NCBI RefSeq assembly: GCF_001942625.1
Contig: NZ_MLCL01000023.1
Span: forward strand, 124,001-188,000
Length of the DNA stretch: 64,000 nucleotides
Source: Mycobacterium syngnathidarum
GTDB taxonomy: Bacteria; Actinomycetota; Actinomycetes; Mycobacteriales; Mycobacteriaceae
Direction: 5' to 3'
Position numbers and translations under genes: made by a program. This document shows, piece after piece, positions 46,831-57,253 of this stretch. Below the pieces are notes generated by a model. It saw only the letters and a program-made list of their open reading frames with translations. It did not search any database and was not told the DNA's origin. How positions within the stretch are numbered: the first letter of the stretch is position 1; every line of letters begins with the position of its first letter.

Positions 46831-46846
46831 TGTGGGTTAGCTCACA
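46831..46846. promoter_or_regulatory. Crp-like binding site in the nuo leader
   Basis: TGTGGGTTAGCTCACA matches the mycobacterial Crp consensus TGTGA-N6-TCACA at 9 of 10 defined positions. It ends 31 bases before the nuoA ATG and lies just after a TAGGCT -10-like element (46826-46831), so binding would more likely repress than activate. Confidence 0.55.
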
Positions 46847-46877
46847 TCGACAAGCAGGCGAGGGAGCGATAAGTGGC

Positions 46878-47246
46878 ATGAATTTATACACGCCCATCCT
46901 GGTTCTCGCAGGGATCGCGGCCGCATTCGCGGTGGTTTCCGTGGGGATCGCGCTCGTCATCGGCCCCCGCCGCTACAACCGGTCCAAACTCGAGGCCTAC
47001 GAATGCGGGATCGAACCGATGCAGCCCGGCGCTGCCGGCGTGACAGGCCAGCGCATACCGATCCGCTACTACCTGACGGCGATGTTGTTCATCGTTTTCG
47101 ACATCGAAATCGTCTTCCTCTACCCATGGGCGGTGGCGTTCGACCGTCTCGGGTTGTTCGCGCTGGTGGAGATGCTGCTGTTCATGCTCGCGGTGTTCGT
47201 GGCGTACGCCTACGTGTGGCGACGAGGAGGTCTGAATTGGGATTAG
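46878..47246 (+). CDS. nuoA: NADH-quinone oxidoreductase subunit A
   Basis: NuoA (122 residues) is a membrane subunit of complex I. It has three helices ([71 protein letters not shown]) and the conserved loop [11 protein letters not shown], whose Cys faces the quinone tunnel. The ATG at 46878 is supported by the start MNLYTP; a longer upstream reading is Arg/Ala-rich and unlikely. nuoB overlaps it by 10 bases. Confidence 0.95.
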   Translation: MNLYTPILVLAGIAAAFAVVSVGIALVIGPRRYNRSKLEAYECGIEPMQPGAAGVTGQRIPIRYYLTAMLFIVFDIEIVFLYPWAVAFDRLGLFALVEMLLFMLAVFVAYAYVWRRGGLNWD

Positions 47247-47791
47247 AAGAACGCCTGCCCGGTGGAATCCTGCTGTCGACGGTGGAAGCGGTCGCGGGCT
47301 ATGTGCGCAAGGGATCGCTGTGGCCGGCCACGTTCGGTTTGGCTTGCTGCGCCATCGAGATGATGTCTACCGCCGGACCACGTTTCGACATCGCCCGGTT
47401 CGGCATGGAGCGGTTCTCCGCGACGCCGCGGCAGGCCGATCTGATGATCGTGGCGGGCCGGGTGAGCCAGAAGATGGCCCCGGTGCTGCGACAGATCTAC
47501 GACCAGATGGCCGAGCCGAAATGGGTGCTGGCCATGGGGGTTTGCGCCTCCTCGGGAGGGATGTTCAACAACTACGCCGTGGTGCAGGGTGTCGATCACG
47601 TGGTGCCGGTGGACATCTATCTACCCGGATGCCCACCGCGGCCCGAGATGCTGCTGCACGCAATTCTGAAGTTGCACGACAAGATTCAGCAGATGCCACT
47701 CGGGGTGAACCGCGAAGAGGCCGTTCGGGAGGCCGAACAGGCGGCTTTGTCGGTCACACCCACCATTGAACTCAAAGGCCTGCTGCGATGA
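47237..47791 (+). CDS. nuoB: NADH-quinone oxidoreductase subunit B
   Basis: NuoB (184 residues) carries the N2 iron-sulfur cluster next to the quinone site. Ligands are visible: the double Cys in [11 protein letters not shown] (about 36-40), Cys in [15 protein letters not shown] and Cys in [22 protein letters not shown] start after GAGGAGGTCTGAA, overlapping nuoA. The protein starts [16 protein letters not shown] as in M. tuberculosis. Confidence 0.96.
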   Translation: MGLEERLPGGILLSTVEAVAGYVRKGSLWPATFGLACCAIEMMSTAGPRFDIARFGMERFSATPRQADLMIVAGRVSQKMAPVLRQIYDQMAEPKWVLAMGVCASSGGMFNNYAVVQGVDHVVPVDIYLPGCPPRPEMLLHAILKLHDKIQQMPLGVNREEAVREAEQAALSVTPTIELKGLLR

Positions 47792-48483
47792 GCGCAGCCA
47801 ACGGAAGCAACACGGGCGCAGGTCAGGGTCCGGAGGTGATCGCCACCCGCCGCGGTATGTTCGGCGCCTCGGGCAGCGGTGACACGTCCGGCTATGGTCG
47901 CCTGGTGCGGTCGGTGGCATTGCCGGGCAGTTCCCCGCGGCCGTACGGCGGATACTTCGACGAGGTGGTCGACCGGCTCGCCGGACTTCTCGGTGAGGAG
48001 CGCTACGCGGTCTCGATCGAGCGGGTGATCGTTCATCGAGACGAGCTGACCCTGGAGGTCAGCCGAGTCCAGCTACCCGCTGTGGCCAGCATCTTGCGGG
48101 ACGATCCGCAATTGCGGTTCGAGCTGTGCCTGGGTGTGAGCGGGGTCCACTACCCCGACGACACCGACCGTGAACTCCACGCGGTCTACCCGCTGATGTC
48201 GATCACGCACAACCGCCGCATTCGGCTGGAAGTGGCAGCGCCCGATTCTGATCCGCACATCCCGTCGCTGTTTTCGGTCTATCCGACCACCGATTGGCAC
48301 GAACGCGAGACGTATGACTTCTTCGGCATCGTGTTCGACGGACATCCCGCGTTGACCCGGATCGAAATGCCCGACGACTGGACCGGCCATCCCCAGCGCA
48401 AGGACTATCCGCTGGGTGGTGTTCCGGTCGAATACCACGGCGCCCAGATTCCGCCGCCCGATCAGCGGAGGTCCTACAACTGA
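47788..48483 (+). CDS. nuoC: NADH-quinone oxidoreductase subunit C
   Basis: NuoC (231 residues) is a peripheral-arm subunit joining NuoD to the membrane domain. The core [52 protein letters not shown] is characteristic. The N-terminus has a 60-residue extension common in Actinobacteria. The start overlaps the nuoB stop (ATGA). Confidence 0.95.
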   Translation: MSAANGSNTGAGQGPEVIATRRGMFGASGSGDTSGYGRLVRSVALPGSSPRPYGGYFDEVVDRLAGLLGEERYAVSIERVIVHRDELTLEVSRVQLPAVASILRDDPQLRFELCLGVSGVHYPDDTDRELHAVYPLMSITHNRRIRLEVAAPDSDPHIPSLFSVYPTTDWHERETYDFFGIVFDGHPALTRIEMPDDWTGHPQRKDYPLGGVPVEYHGAQIPPPDQRRSYN

Positions 48484-49787
48484 TGAGTACCGAATCCCCC
48501 GTCGTAGTGGTAGGCGGACAGGACTGGGACGACGTGGTGGCCGCGGCCCGCGAGCACGCCGGCGAACGCATCGTGGTCAACATGGGTCCCCAGCACCCGT
48601 CCACGCACGGAGTGCTGCGGCTGATCCTCGAGATCGAGGGCGAGATCATCACCGAAGCCCGTTGCGGTATCGGCTATCTACACACCGGCATCGAGAAGAA
48701 CCTGGAGTACCGCAACTGGACACAGGGCGTCACGTTCGTCACGCGGATGGACTACCTCTCCCCGTTCTTCAACGAGACCGCGTATTGCCTTGGTGTGGAG
48801 AAGCTGCTGGGCGTCACCGACGACATTCCGGAGCGCGCCAGCGTCGTGCGAGTGATGCTCATGGAGCTCAACCGGATTTCCTCGCATCTGGTGGCACTGG
48901 CCACCGGCGGAATGGAACTCGGCGCGATGAGCGCGATGTTCTACGGATTCCGGGAACGCGAAGAGATCCTGCGGGTCTTCGAGGCGATCACCGGTCTGCG
49001 TATGAACCATGCCTACATCCGGCCGGGCGGTCTGGCCGCCGACCTGCCCGACGACGCGGTCAGTCAAGTTGGGGCGTTGCTCGACCTGCTGCCGAAACGC
49101 CTGCAGGACTTGGAGGATTTGCTCAACGAGAACTACATCTGGAAGGCCCGCACCGTCGGCGTCGGGTATCTCGACCTCACCGGTTGTATCGCGCTGGGGA
49201 TCACCGGCCCGGTGTTGCGCTCGACCGGCCTGCCCCATGACCTGCGGCGCGCGCAACCGTACTGCGGCTACCAGGACTACGAATTCGACGTGATCACCGA
49301 TGACCGCTGCGATTCCTACGGCCGCTACATCATCCGCGTCAAGGAGATGCGGGAGTCGCTCAAGATCGTCGAGCAGTGTGTGGACCGGCTCGACAAGATG
49401 GGCGACGGCCCCGTGATGATCAACGACAAGAAGCTGGCCTGGCCGGCCGATCTGAAAGTCGGGCCCGACGGGCTGGGCAATTCCCGCGAGCACATCGCCA
49501 AGATCATGGGTCACTCCATGGAAGGGCTGATCCATCACTTCAAGCTCGTCACCGAAGGGATCCGGGTACCGGCCGGCCAGGTGTACGTCGCGGTGGAGTC
49601 CCCGCGCGGGGAGCTGGGAGTGCACATGGTGTCCGACGGCGGCACCCGCCCCTACCGCGTGCATTACCGCGACCCCTCGTTCACGAATCTGCAAGCAGTG
49701 GCGGCGATGTGCGAGGGCGGCATGGTGGCCGATGCCATCGCCGCGGTGGCATCGATTGACCCGGTGATGGGCGGTGTTGACCGCTGA
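48483..49787 (+). CDS. nuoD: NADH-quinone oxidoreductase subunit D
   Basis: NuoD (434 residues) forms the quinone pocket. The quinone-binding His is in [23 protein letters not shown] (about 35-55), with [20 protein letters not shown] and the end DPVMGGVDR. One-base overlap with nuoC (TGATG). Confidence 0.96.
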   Translation: MSTESPVVVVGGQDWDDVVAAAREHAGERIVVNMGPQHPSTHGVLRLILEIEGEIITEARCGIGYLHTGIEKNLEYRNWTQGVTFVTRMDYLSPFFNETAYCLGVEKLLGVTDDIPERASVVRVMLMELNRISSHLVALATGGMELGAMSAMFYGFREREEILRVFEAITGLRMNHAYIRPGGLAADLPDDAVSQVGALLDLLPKRLQDLEDLLNENYIWKARTVGVGYLDLTGCIALGITGPVLRSTGLPHDLRRAQPYCGYQDYEFDVITDDRCDSYGRYIIRVKEMRESLKIVEQCVDRLDKMGDGPVMINDKKLAWPADLKVGPDGLGNSREHIAKIMGHSMEGLIHHFKLVTEGIRVPAGQVYVAVESPRGELGVHMVSDGGTRPYRVHYRDPSFTNLQAVAAMCEGGMVADAIAAVASIDPVMGGVDR

Positions 49788-49852
49788 TGAGCGCTTGCGC
49801 GAAGAAGAAACAGACTGTGAGCGCTTGCGCGAAGGGGAGGCAGCACAGGTGA
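49787..49852 (+). CDS. Tiny ORF bridging nuoD and nuoE, with duplicated 17-bp repeat
   Basis: ATG overlaps the nuoD stop (TGATG) and its TGA overlaps the nuoE GTG (GTGA). The 21-residue product repeats SACAK twice, 10 codons apart, because TGAGCGCTTGCGCGAAG occurs at 49788-49804 and 49818-49834. This mirrors the small ORFs of MIRU elements, which overlap both neighbours. Whether a peptide accumulates is unknown; its main role may be to keep ribosomes coupled. Confidence 0.45.
   Translation: MSACAKKKQTVSACAKGRQHR
49788..49834 (+). repeat. Direct repeat pair TGAGCGCTTGCGCGAAG
   Basis: Two identical 17-bp copies start 30 bases apart (49788 and 49818) in the nuoD-nuoE spacer. The period of 10 codons keeps them in one frame of the small ORF. 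Confidence 0.85.
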
Positions 49853-50577
49853 CTGAAGTGTTCTTGGAACTGGGGCAACGCCCCGACGAAGCGGGCCCGC
49901 CGATCAACGGGCCCGCGGCGTATCCGGACGGGGTGTCGGACCGGCTGGCCGCCGAGGCCGAGCAGATCACCGCCCGCTACCCCGATGCCCGTTCGGCCCT
50001 GTTGCCGTTGCTACATCTGGTGCAGGCCGAGGACGGCTGTCTGACCCCGGCCGGAATCGGTTTCTGTGCAACGCTGTTGGGCTTGTCCGATGCCGAGGTC
50101 ACCGCGGTGGCCACGTTCTACTCGATGTATCGGCGCACCCCGACGGGCGACTATCTCGTCGGGGTGTGCACCAACACCCTCTGCGCGATCATGGGCGGTG
50201 ACGCCATCCTTGACGCCTTGCAGGAACACCTGGACATCCACGCCGGCGAGACCACTGCTGACGGCCGCGTCACACTCGAACACATCGAGTGCAATGCGGC
50301 GTGTGACTACGCCCCGGTGGTCATGGTCAACTGGGAGTTCTACGACAACCAGACACCTTCGTCGGCAAGGGATCTGGTGGACGGGCTCCGCGGCGGAACA
50401 CCGCCGGCGCCGACCCGCGGCGCACCGCTGTGCACCTTCCGCGAGACGGCGCGCACCCTGGCCGGCCTGAGCGATCCGCACACCTCGGGTGGAGCCCCGG
50501 GCGCCGCCACCCTGGCCGGCCTGCGCGAAGCCCGCGAACGCGGAATGTCCACCCCTGAGGCAGGTCCGATCGCATGA
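49849..50577 (+). CDS. nuoE: NADH-quinone oxidoreductase subunit E
   Basis: NuoE (242 residues) carries the N1a [2Fe-2S] cluster: VGVCTNTLCAIMGGDAI (C-x4-C) and HIECNAACDYAPVVMVNWEFYDN (C-x3-C). GTG at 49849 is preceded by GGGGAGG; the longer reading from 49774 runs through repeat sequence and overlaps nuoD. The C-terminus is longer than in E. coli, as in mycobacteria. Confidence 0.94.
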   Translation: MTEVFLELGQRPDEAGPPINGPAAYPDGVSDRLAAEAEQITARYPDARSALLPLLHLVQAEDGCLTPAGIGFCATLLGLSDAEVTAVATFYSMYRRTPTGDYLVGVCTNTLCAIMGGDAILDALQEHLDIHAGETTADGRVTLEHIECNAACDYAPVVMVNWEFYDNQTPSSARDLVDGLRGGTPPAPTRGAPLCTFRETARTLAGLSDPHTSGGAPGAATLAGLREARERGMSTPEAGPIA

Positions 50578-51890
50578 CCCCGCTGACCCCGGTACTGAGC
50601 CGATTCTGGGACGAACCAGAACCGTGGACGTTGGACACCTACCTCCGCCATGACGGTTACCGCGGGCTGCAGCGGTCGCTGACGATGGCACCGGACGACG
50701 TGATCGCGCTGGTGAAGGACTCCGGGTTGCGCGGACGTGGCGGCGCCGGGTTCCCGACCGGGACCAAGTGGTCGTTCATCCCTCAGGGGGACGAAGGTGC
50801 CGGCGCCAAGCCGCATTACCTGGTGGTCAACGCCGACGAATCGGAACCCGGTACGTGCAAGGACATTCCGCTGCTGCTGACCACGCCGCACTTTCTGATC
50901 GAGGGCGTGATCATCGCGGCCTACGCGATCCGTGCCCGCCATGCCTTCATCTACGTCCGCGGTGAGGTGGTGCCGGTGTTGCGGCGTCTGCAGGCCGCGG
51001 TCGCCGAGGCGTATGCGGCCGGCTATCTGGGCACCGACATCCTCGGCTCGGGTTTCGATCTGGAGCTGACCGTGCACGCCGGTGCGGGAGCCTATATCTG
51101 TGGTGAGGAGACCGCGCTGCTGGATTCTCTGGAGGGCCGCCGCGGCCAACCACGGCTGCGTCCGCCGTTTCCCGCTGTCGCCGGTCTGTACGCGTGCCCG
51201 ACGGTGGTCAACAATGTCGAGTCGATCGCCAGCGTGCCGCCGATCATGCTCAAGGGGGTGGACTGGTTCCGGTCCATGGGCTCGGAGAAATCCCCTGGCT
51301 TCACCCTGTATTCGCTGTCGGGCCACGTCAACCGGCCCGGCCAGTACGAGGCGCCGCTGGGGATCACGCTGCGCGAGCTGCTCGACTATGCCGGCGGTGT
51401 CCGTGCCGGGCACACCCTGAAGTTCTGGACTCCCGGCGGGTCGTCGACGCCGCTGCTGACAGCCGAACACATCGACGTTCCACTGGATTACGAGGGCATG
51501 GCGTCTGTCGGCTCCATGCTCGGCACCAAGGCTCTGCAGATATTCGACGAGACCACCTGCGTGGTGCGGGCGGTGCGCCGGTGGACCCAGTTCTACGCGC
51601 ACGAGTCTTGTGGCAAGTGCACACCGTGCCGCGAGGGCACCTACTGGCTGGCCCAGATCTACGCTCGATTGGAGACCGGCGCAGGCACCCGAGCCGATAT
51701 CGACAAGCTGCTCGACATCGCCGACGGCATCTTCGGAAAGTCGTTCTGCGCGTTGGGTGACGGTGCCGCCAGCCCGATCACGTCCTCGATCAAGTACTTC
51801 CGTGACGAGTACCTGGCACACCTGGACGGAGGCTGTCCGTTCGATCCGCACGCCTCGACGTTGATGGCGACCGAAGGGGCGGGTGCGTAG
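50574..51890 (+). CDS. nuoF: NADH-quinone oxidoreductase subunit F
   Basis: NuoF (438 residues) binds NADH, FMN and the N3 [4Fe-4S] cluster. The FMN/NADH site reads [19 protein letters not shown] (about 45-63), [20 protein letters not shown] follows, and cluster Cys lie in [16 protein letters not shown] with the fourth in [14 protein letters not shown] overlap with nuoE. Confidence 0.96.
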   Translation: MTPLTPVLSRFWDEPEPWTLDTYLRHDGYRGLQRSLTMAPDDVIALVKDSGLRGRGGAGFPTGTKWSFIPQGDEGAGAKPHYLVVNADESEPGTCKDIPLLLTTPHFLIEGVIIAAYAIRARHAFIYVRGEVVPVLRRLQAAVAEAYAAGYLGTDILGSGFDLELTVHAGAGAYICGEETALLDSLEGRRGQPRLRPPFPAVAGLYACPTVVNNVESIASVPPIMLKGVDWFRSMGSEKSPGFTLYSLSGHVNRPGQYEAPLGITLRELLDYAGGVRAGHTLKFWTPGGSSTPLLTAEHIDVPLDYEGMASVGSMLGTKALQIFDETTCVVRAVRRWTQFYAHESCGKCTPCREGTYWLAQIYARLETGAGTRADIDKLLDIADGIFGKSFCALGDGAASPITSSIKYFRDEYLAHLDGGCPFDPHASTLMATEGAGA

Positions 51891-51986
51891 ATGTCCATCG
51901 CGCGAGCAGACATGTATGTACCCGACACGACGACGATTTCGGGACATATACCTCTGCTCGCGGAAGGAAAGGAGCGGCGTGCATGA
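51891..51986 (+). CDS. Tiny ORF bridging nuoF and nuoG
   Basis: ATG directly abuts the nuoF stop (TAG-ATG) and the TGA at 51984-51986 overlaps the nuoG ATG (ATGA). The product has 31 residues (beginning [15 protein letters not shown], ending GKERRA). The sequence is an inverted-repeat element, so this may be a mobile or structural element tolerated because it preserves translational coupling. Not known to be a protein. Confidence 0.4.
   Translation: MSIARADMYVPDTTTISGHIPLLAEGKERRA
51901..51962. repeat. Inverted-repeat hairpin between nuoF and nuoG
   Basis: Arms CGCGAGCAGA (51901-51910) and TCTGCTCGCG (51953-51962) are perfect; inner GTATGTACCCGA and TTCGGGACATATAC extend pairing imperfectly. 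It belongs to the CGCGAGCAGAC-type family seen at 20223, 21323 and 62309. Confidence 0.7.
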
Positions 51987-54385
51987 CGCTGGCTGAGCCG
52001 ACCAAGGACACCCCGCCGGTCGAGATGGTGTCGCTGACCATCGACGGTGAGCAGATCAGTGTCCCCAAGGGCACGTTGGTGATCCGCGCCGCCGAGCTGA
52101 TGGGTGTCCAGATCCCCCGGTTCTGCGACCACCCGCTGCTCGATCCGGTCGGGGCGTGCCGGCAGTGTCTGGTCGAGATCGAGGGCCAGCGCAAACCGAT
52201 GGCCTCGTGCACCACTGCCGTCAGCCCGGACATGGTGGTACACACCCAGTTCAGCTCCGAGGCCGCCGACAAGGCCCAACGCGGCGTGATGGAGCTGCTG
52301 CTGATCAACCACCCCCTGGACTGCCCGATATGCGACAAGGGCGGTGAATGTCCGCTTCAGAACCAGGCAATGTCCAACGGGCGCCCGGAAACCCGGTTCG
52401 AGGACGTCAAACGGACCTTCCCGAAACCCATCAACATCTCCTCACAGGTGCTACTGGACCGCGAACGCTGCGTGTTGTGCGCACGCTGCACCCGGTTTTC
52501 CGCCCAGATCGCCGGCGACCCGTTCATCGAGTTGCTGGAACGCGGTGCACTGCAACAGGTGGGCATCGCCCCAGGGGAGCCTTTCCAGTCGTACTTCTCC
52601 GGCAACACCGTGCAGATCTGCCCGGTCGGCGCGCTGACCGGGACCGCCTACCGGTTCCGGGCCCGACCGTTCGACCTGGTGTCCAGCCCCAGCGTCTGTG
52701 AGCACTGCGCATCGGGCTGTGCTCAGCGCACCGACCACCGGCGCGGAAAAGTGATGCGCCGCTTGGCCGGAGACGACCCCGAGGTCAACGAGGAGTGGAA
52801 CTGCGACAAGGGCCGGTGGGCCTTCACCTATGCGACAGCCGGCGACCGTATCACCACACCGCTGATCCGTGACGCCGGTGTACTGCGGCCGGCTTCGTGG
52901 TCGGAGGCGCTGACGGTCGCGGGTGCGGCCTTGCTGACCGCAGGTGCGAACACCGGTGTGCTGGTGGGTGGGCGCTGCACCGTGCAAGATGCCTACGCAT
53001 ATTCGAAGTTCGCCCGAATGGTGCTGGGCACCAACGACATCGATTTCCGTGCCCGGCCGCACTCCGGCGAGGAAGCGGAATTCCTCGCCGCACGCATCGC
53101 CGGGCAGCCCATGACGCTGCGTTACGCCGACCTGGAAAAGGCCCAGACAGTCCTGCTCGTCGGGTTGGAACCCGAAGAGGAATCCCCCATCGTCTTCTTG
53201 CGGCTGCGCAAGGCCGCCCGCAAAAACGGCCTGCAGGTACTCGCGATGGCCCCGTTCGCCAGCCGTGGCCTGACCAAGATGGCGGGCACCCTGATCCCAA
53301 CGGTCCCCGGGACCGAAGCCGCTGCCCTGGACGCCCTGGAGTCCGACGAGCGGCTGCGACGTCCGGGGGCGGTGATCCTGGTCGGTGAACGGCTCGCCGG
53401 CTCCCCCGGTGCACTGTCGGCCGCGCTGCGGCTCGCCTCGGCCACCGGGGCCCAGATCGCCTGGATCCCGCGCCGGGCCGGTGAGCGTGGCGCCCTGGAG
53501 GCCGGTGCCCTGCCGAACCTGCTGCCCGGCGGACGGCCCGTCGCCGACGCCGACGCCCGCGCGCAGACCGCGGCGGTGTGGAACACCTCCGACCTGCCGG
53601 CCACCGCGGGCCGCGACACCAGCGGCATCCTGGCCGCGGCCGGCGACGGCACGCTCTCGGCCCTCATCGTCGGTGGTGTAGAGATCACCGACCTGCCCGA
53701 CCCGGCGGCGGCACTCGCCGCGCTACGGGCCGCTCCGTTCGTGGTGAGCCTCGAGCTGCGCGAGAGCGAGGTCACCGAGTTGGCCGACGTGGTCTTCCCC
53801 GTCGCGCCCGTGGTGGAGAAGGCGGGCGCATATCTCAACTGGGAAGGCCGGATTCGACCATTCGGGCCGGCGTTGCAGACCAACGCCATCCCCGATCTGC
53901 GGGTCCTGCACTACCTGGCCGACGAGATCGGCGTCGACCTCGGCCTGAACGGTCCCGAAGCCGCCGACACCGAACTGGGCCGGCTCGGTCCCTGGACGGG
54001 GCCCCGCGCCGCACAACCATCGGTCGGGCCCGAGGCTCCCCCGAGCCCGCCTCCCGGGCACGCCATACTGGCCAGTTGGCGTCTGCTTCTGGATGCCGGG
54101 CGTCTGCAGGACGGCGAACCGCATCTGGCCGGCACCGCCGTGCAAGCCGTGGTGCGCCTGTCCCCTGCAACCGCTGCCGAAATCGGAGTGGCACCGGGAG
54201 ATCCGGTGACCGTGAGCACCGAACGGGGTGCCGTCACGTTGCCGCTGACGGTGACCGAGATGCCGGAGCGCGTGGTGTGGTTGCCCACCAATTCTCCCGG
54301 CTCGGCGATCCACCGCCAGCTCGGGGTGAGCGCCGGAGCGCTGGTCTCGATCGGGCCGGCCCCAAGCGAGCGGGCCGACTCATGA
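51983..54385 (+). CDS. nuoG: NADH-quinone oxidoreductase subunit G
   Basis: NuoG (800 residues) is the largest complex I subunit. The [2Fe-2S] ligands are in [23 protein letters not shown]; the [4Fe-4S] ligands are in [20 protein letters not shown] and [12 protein letters not shown]; a further Cys set [23 protein letters not shown] is the N7-type site found in some bacteria. The C-terminal half is the molybdopterin-oxidoreductase-like domain without cofactor. The start is bridged from nuoF by a tiny ORF. Confidence 0.95.
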   Translation: MTLAEPTKDTPPVEMVSLTIDGEQISVPKGTLVIRAAELMGVQIPRFCDHPLLDPVGACRQCLVEIEGQRKPMASCTTAVSPDMVVHTQFSSEAADKAQRGVMELLLINHPLDCPICDKGGECPLQNQAMSNGRPETRFEDVKRTFPKPINISSQVLLDRERCVLCARCTRFSAQIAGDPFIELLERGALQQVGIAPGEPFQSYFSGNTVQICPVGALTGTAYRFRARPFDLVSSPSVCEHCASGCAQRTDHRRGKVMRRLAGDDPEVNEEWNCDKGRWAFTYATAGDRITTPLIRDAGVLRPASWSEALTVAGAALLTAGANTGVLVGGRCTVQDAYAYSKFARMVLGTNDIDFRARPHSGEEAEFLAARIAGQPMTLRYADLEKAQTVLLVGLEPEEESPIVFLRLRKAARKNGLQVLAMAPFASRGLTKMAGTLIPTVPGTEAAALDALESDERLRRPGAVILVGERLAGSPGALSAALRLASATGAQIAWIPRRAGERGALEAGALPNLLPGGRPVADADARAQTAAVWNTSDLPATAGRDTSGILAAAGDGTLSALIVGGVEITDLPDPAAALAALRAAPFVVSLELRESEVTELADVVFPVAPVVEKAGAYLNWEGRIRPFGPALQTNAIPDLRVLHYLADEIGVDLGLNGPEAADTELGRLGPWTGPRAAQPSVGPEAPPSPPPGHAILASWRLLLDAGRLQDGEPHLAGTAVQAVVRLSPATAAEIGVAPGDPVTVSTERGAVTLPLTVTEMPERVVWLPTNSPGSAIHRQLGVSAGALVSIGPAPSERADS

Positions 54386-55605
54386 CGTACCCGGACCCCA
54401 CCCTGTTCGGCCACGACCCGTGGTGGTTGATCCTGGCAAAAGCGCTCGGGGTGTTCGTCTTTCTGTTGCTGACCGTGCTCTCGGCGATCCTGATCGAACG
54501 TAAGGTGCTGGGCCGCATGCAGAGGCGGCCCGGCCCCAACCGAGTTGGCCCGTGGGGTCTGCTGCAGTCGTTGGCCGACGGCGTGAAACTCGCCCTCAAA
54601 GAGGGTCTCACTCCGGCGGGCATCGACAAGCCCATCTACCTTCTGGCCCCGATCATCGCGGTGATCCCGGCGTTCATGGCGTTCGCGGTGATCCCGATGG
54701 GCGGTGAGGTATCGGTGTTCGGACACCGCACCGCACTGCAACTGACCGATCTGCCCGTGGCGGTGCTCTACATCCTGGCCGTCACCTCGATCGGGGTCTA
54801 CGGCATCGTGCTGGCCGGCTGGGCTTCCGGTTCCACCTACCCGCTGTTGGGTGGCCTGCGATCGAGCGCCCAGGTGATCTCCTACGAGATCGCGATGGCA
54901 TTGTCGTTCGCCGCAGTGTTCCTTTACGCGGGAACCATGTCCACCTCCGGTATCGTCGCGGCCCAAGACGGCACCTGGTACGTATTCCTTCTGCTGCCCT
55001 CGTTCGTGGTGTACGTGACCTCGATGGTGGGCGAAACGAACCGGGCGCCTTTCGATCTGCCCGAAGCCGAGGGTGAACTGGTCGGCGGATTCCACACCGA
55101 GTACTCGTCGCTGAAGTTCGCGATGTTCATGCTCGCCGAGTACGTCAACATGACCACCGTGTCGGCGCTGGCCACGACGATGTTCCTCGGCGGATGGCAT
55201 GCACCGTTCCCGTTCAACCTCATCGACGGGGCCAACAGCGGCTGGTGGCCGCTGCTGTGGTTCGTCGCCAAGGTGTGGACGTTCATGTTCCTGTACTTCT
55301 GGCTCCGGGCCACCCTGCCCCGGTTGCGCTACGACCAGTTCATGGCGTTGGGCTGGAAGGTGCTGATCCCGGTGTCACTGGTCTGGATCATGGTCGTCGC
55401 GGTAACCCACAGCCTGCGTGAGCAGGGTTACCACAACTGGGCCACCGGCCTGGTGACCACCGCGGTCATCGTCGTCGCGGTGCTGGCCGCTGCATTGTGG
55501 AAATCCCTGCGGGGCAGAACGATTCAGCTGTCACCTGAGCAGAGCGCCGGAGCATATCCGGTGCCGCCGCTACCAAATGCTGGAAAGGAGGCTGTCGATG
55601 CCTAA
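54382..55605 (+). CDS. nuoH: NADH-quinone oxidoreductase subunit H
   Basis: NuoH (407 residues) is the membrane subunit that forms the quinone entry and the link to proton pumping. Signatures are [56 protein letters not shown] and eight or more helices. ATGA overlap with nuoG. Confidence 0.96.
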   Translation: MTYPDPTLFGHDPWWLILAKALGVFVFLLLTVLSAILIERKVLGRMQRRPGPNRVGPWGLLQSLADGVKLALKEGLTPAGIDKPIYLLAPIIAVIPAFMAFAVIPMGGEVSVFGHRTALQLTDLPVAVLYILAVTSIGVYGIVLAGWASGSTYPLLGGLRSSAQVISYEIAMALSFAAVFLYAGTMSTSGIVAAQDGTWYVFLLLPSFVVYVTSMVGETNRAPFDLPEAEGELVGGFHTEYSSLKFAMFMLAEYVNMTTVSALATTMFLGGWHAPFPFNLIDGANSGWWPLLWFVAKVWTFMFLYFWLRATLPRLRYDQFMALGWKVLIPVSLVWIMVVAVTHSLREQGYHNWATGLVTTAVIVVAVLAAALWKSLRGRTIQLSPEQSAGAYPVPPLPNAGKEAVDA

Positions 55606-56122
55606 GTTTCTCGACGCCCTGGCCGGATTTGCCGTCACCTTCGGCTCGATGTTCAAAAAGCCGCTCACCGAAGAATATCCGGAGAAACCGGGCCCCGTGG
55701 CGCCGCGATATCACGGCCGTCATCAACTCAACCGTTACCCCGACGGTCTGGAGAAGTGCATCGGCTGCGAGCTGTGCGCCTGGGCCTGCCCGGCCGACGC
55801 GATCTTCGTAGAAGGTGCGGACAACACCGAAGAAGAACGCTTCTCCCCGGGTGAGCGATACGGCCGGGTGTACCAGATCAACTACCTGCGCTGTATCGGT
55901 TGCGGACTGTGCATCGAAGCCTGCCCGACCCGTGCCCTGACCATGACCAACCAGTACGAGATGGCCGACGACAACCGGGCAGATCTGATCTGGGGCAAGG
56001 ACAAACTGCTGGCCCCGCTGCAACCCGGCATGCAGGCACCGCCGCATGAGATGGCACCGGGCAGCACCGACGACGACTACTACCTCGGCCGGGTCAACGC
56101 ACTGCCGCAGGACACCCCGTGA
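55598..56122 (+). CDS. nuoI: NADH-quinone oxidoreductase subunit I
   Basis: NuoI (174 residues) carries two [4Fe-4S] clusters (N6a, N6b): [16 protein letters not shown] and [18 protein letters not shown]. The ATG at 55598 follows AAGGAGG and overlaps the nuoH 3' end by 8 bases. The C-terminal tail ([24 protein letters not shown]) is typical of Actinobacteria. Confidence 0.96.
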   Translation: MPKFLDALAGFAVTFGSMFKKPLTEEYPEKPGPVAPRYHGRHQLNRYPDGLEKCIGCELCAWACPADAIFVEGADNTEEERFSPGERYGRVYQINYLRCIGCGLCIEACPTRALTMTNQYEMADDNRADLIWGKDKLLAPLQPGMQAPPHEMAPGSTDDDYYLGRVNALPQDTP

Positions 56123-56916
56123 GCCCCGACCTCGTGCTGCCGGCCGCGGAGCACATTTCGCGGCTCGCCGCCGAGGGCACGGCGCGTACGTCAACCTCGG
56201 AGGCGGTGCTCTTCTGGATCCTCGGCGCGGTCGCACTGCTCGGCGCCATCGGAGTGGTGGCCGCCCCGAAGGCGGTGTACTCCGCAGTGTTCCTGGCCTG
56301 CACCATGATCGCGCTCGCTGTGCTCTACATCGCCCAGGACGCACTGTTCCTCGGAGTGGTGCAGGTGGTGGTCTACACCGGCGCGGTGATGATGCTGTTT
56401 CTGTTCGTGCTCATGCTCATCGGGGTCGACCTGTCCGAATCGTTCGCCGAAACGCTACGGGGACAACGCCTTGCGGCGGTGGCCGCCGGCACCGGATTCG
56501 GCATCCTGCTGATCGCCGGGATCGGCAACGTCTCGGTTGCCGGTTTCACCGGGCTGACACAGGCCAACAGCTACGGCAACGTGGAGGGGTTGGCAGCACT
56601 GATCTTCACCCGCTATCTGTGGGCGTTCGAACTGACCAGCACACTGCTGATCACCGCGGCCCTGGGCGCGATGGTGCTGGCCCACCGGGAACGCTTCGAG
56701 CGCCGCAAGACCCAGCGCGAACTGGCAGTCGAACGGTTCCAGGCCGGCGGACATCCGACCCCGCTGCCCAACCCCGGGGTCTATGCCCGGCACAACGCCG
56801 TAGACGTCCCGGCTCGCCTGCCCGACGGCTCCGATGCGGCATTGTCGGTCAGCGCGATTCTGCCGCAGCGCGCGATCAGCAACTCGGTCGGTAACTCGGT
56901 CAACGGGGAGGAGTGA
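56119..56916 (+). CDS. nuoJ: NADH-quinone oxidoreductase subunit J
   Basis: NuoJ (265 residues, longer than E. coli NuoJ) has five helices and the conserved [32 protein letters not shown]. The extra C-terminal ~80 residues ([34 protein letters not shown]) are soluble. GTG start overlaps nuoI (GTGA). Confidence 0.95.
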   Translation: MSPDLVLPAAEHISRLAAEGTARTSTSEAVLFWILGAVALLGAIGVVAAPKAVYSAVFLACTMIALAVLYIAQDALFLGVVQVVVYTGAVMMLFLFVLMLIGVDLSESFAETLRGQRLAAVAAGTGFGILLIAGIGNVSVAGFTGLTQANSYGNVEGLAALIFTRYLWAFELTSTLLITAALGAMVLAHRERFERRKTQRELAVERFQAGGHPTPLPNPGVYARHNAVDVPARLPDGSDAALSVSAILPQRAISNSVGNSVNGEE

Positions 56917-56920
56917 CGCG

Positions 56921-56950
56921 ATGAATCCGCGCACGCGAGGAGCAATATGA
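56921..56950 (+). CDS. Nine-codon ORF in the nuoJ-nuoK spacer
   Basis: ATG AAT CCG begins 4 bases after the nuoJ stop and ends with a TGA overlapping the nuoK ATG (ATGA). The first three codons nearly duplicate the nuoK start (ATG AAT CCC), suggesting a small local duplication. Coding value is doubtful; it may only aid reinitiation. Confidence 0.25.
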   Translation: MNPRTRGAI

Positions 56951-57246
56951 ATCCCGACAACTATCTCTACCTGTCGGCACTGTTGTTCACCATCGGTGCG
57001 TCGGGAGTACTGCTGCGGCGCAACGCCATCGTGATGTTCATGTGCGTCGAGCTCATGCTCAACGCCGCCAATCTCGCGTTCGTCGCATTCTCCCGCATGC
57101 ACGGTCATCTCGACGGCCAGGTGGTGGCGTTCTTCACCATGGTGGTCGCCGCCTGCGAGGTGGTGGTGGGCCTGGCGATCATCATGGCCATCTTCCGCAC
57201 CCGCCATTCGGCCTCGGTCGACGACGCCAGTCTGCTGAAGCACTAA
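56947..57246 (+). CDS. nuoK: NADH-quinone oxidoreductase subunit K
   Basis: NuoK (99 residues) is a three-helix membrane subunit with the essential Glu in [22 protein letters not shown] (helix 2) and a further Glu in [19 protein letters not shown] (helix 3). It lies 7 bases before nuoL. Confidence 0.97.
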   Translation: MNPDNYLYLSALLFTIGASGVLLRRNAIVMFMCVELMLNAANLAFVAFSRMHGHLDGQVVAFFTMVVAACEVVVGLAIIMAIFRTRHSASVDDASLLKH

Positions 57247-57253
57247 GGGCACC

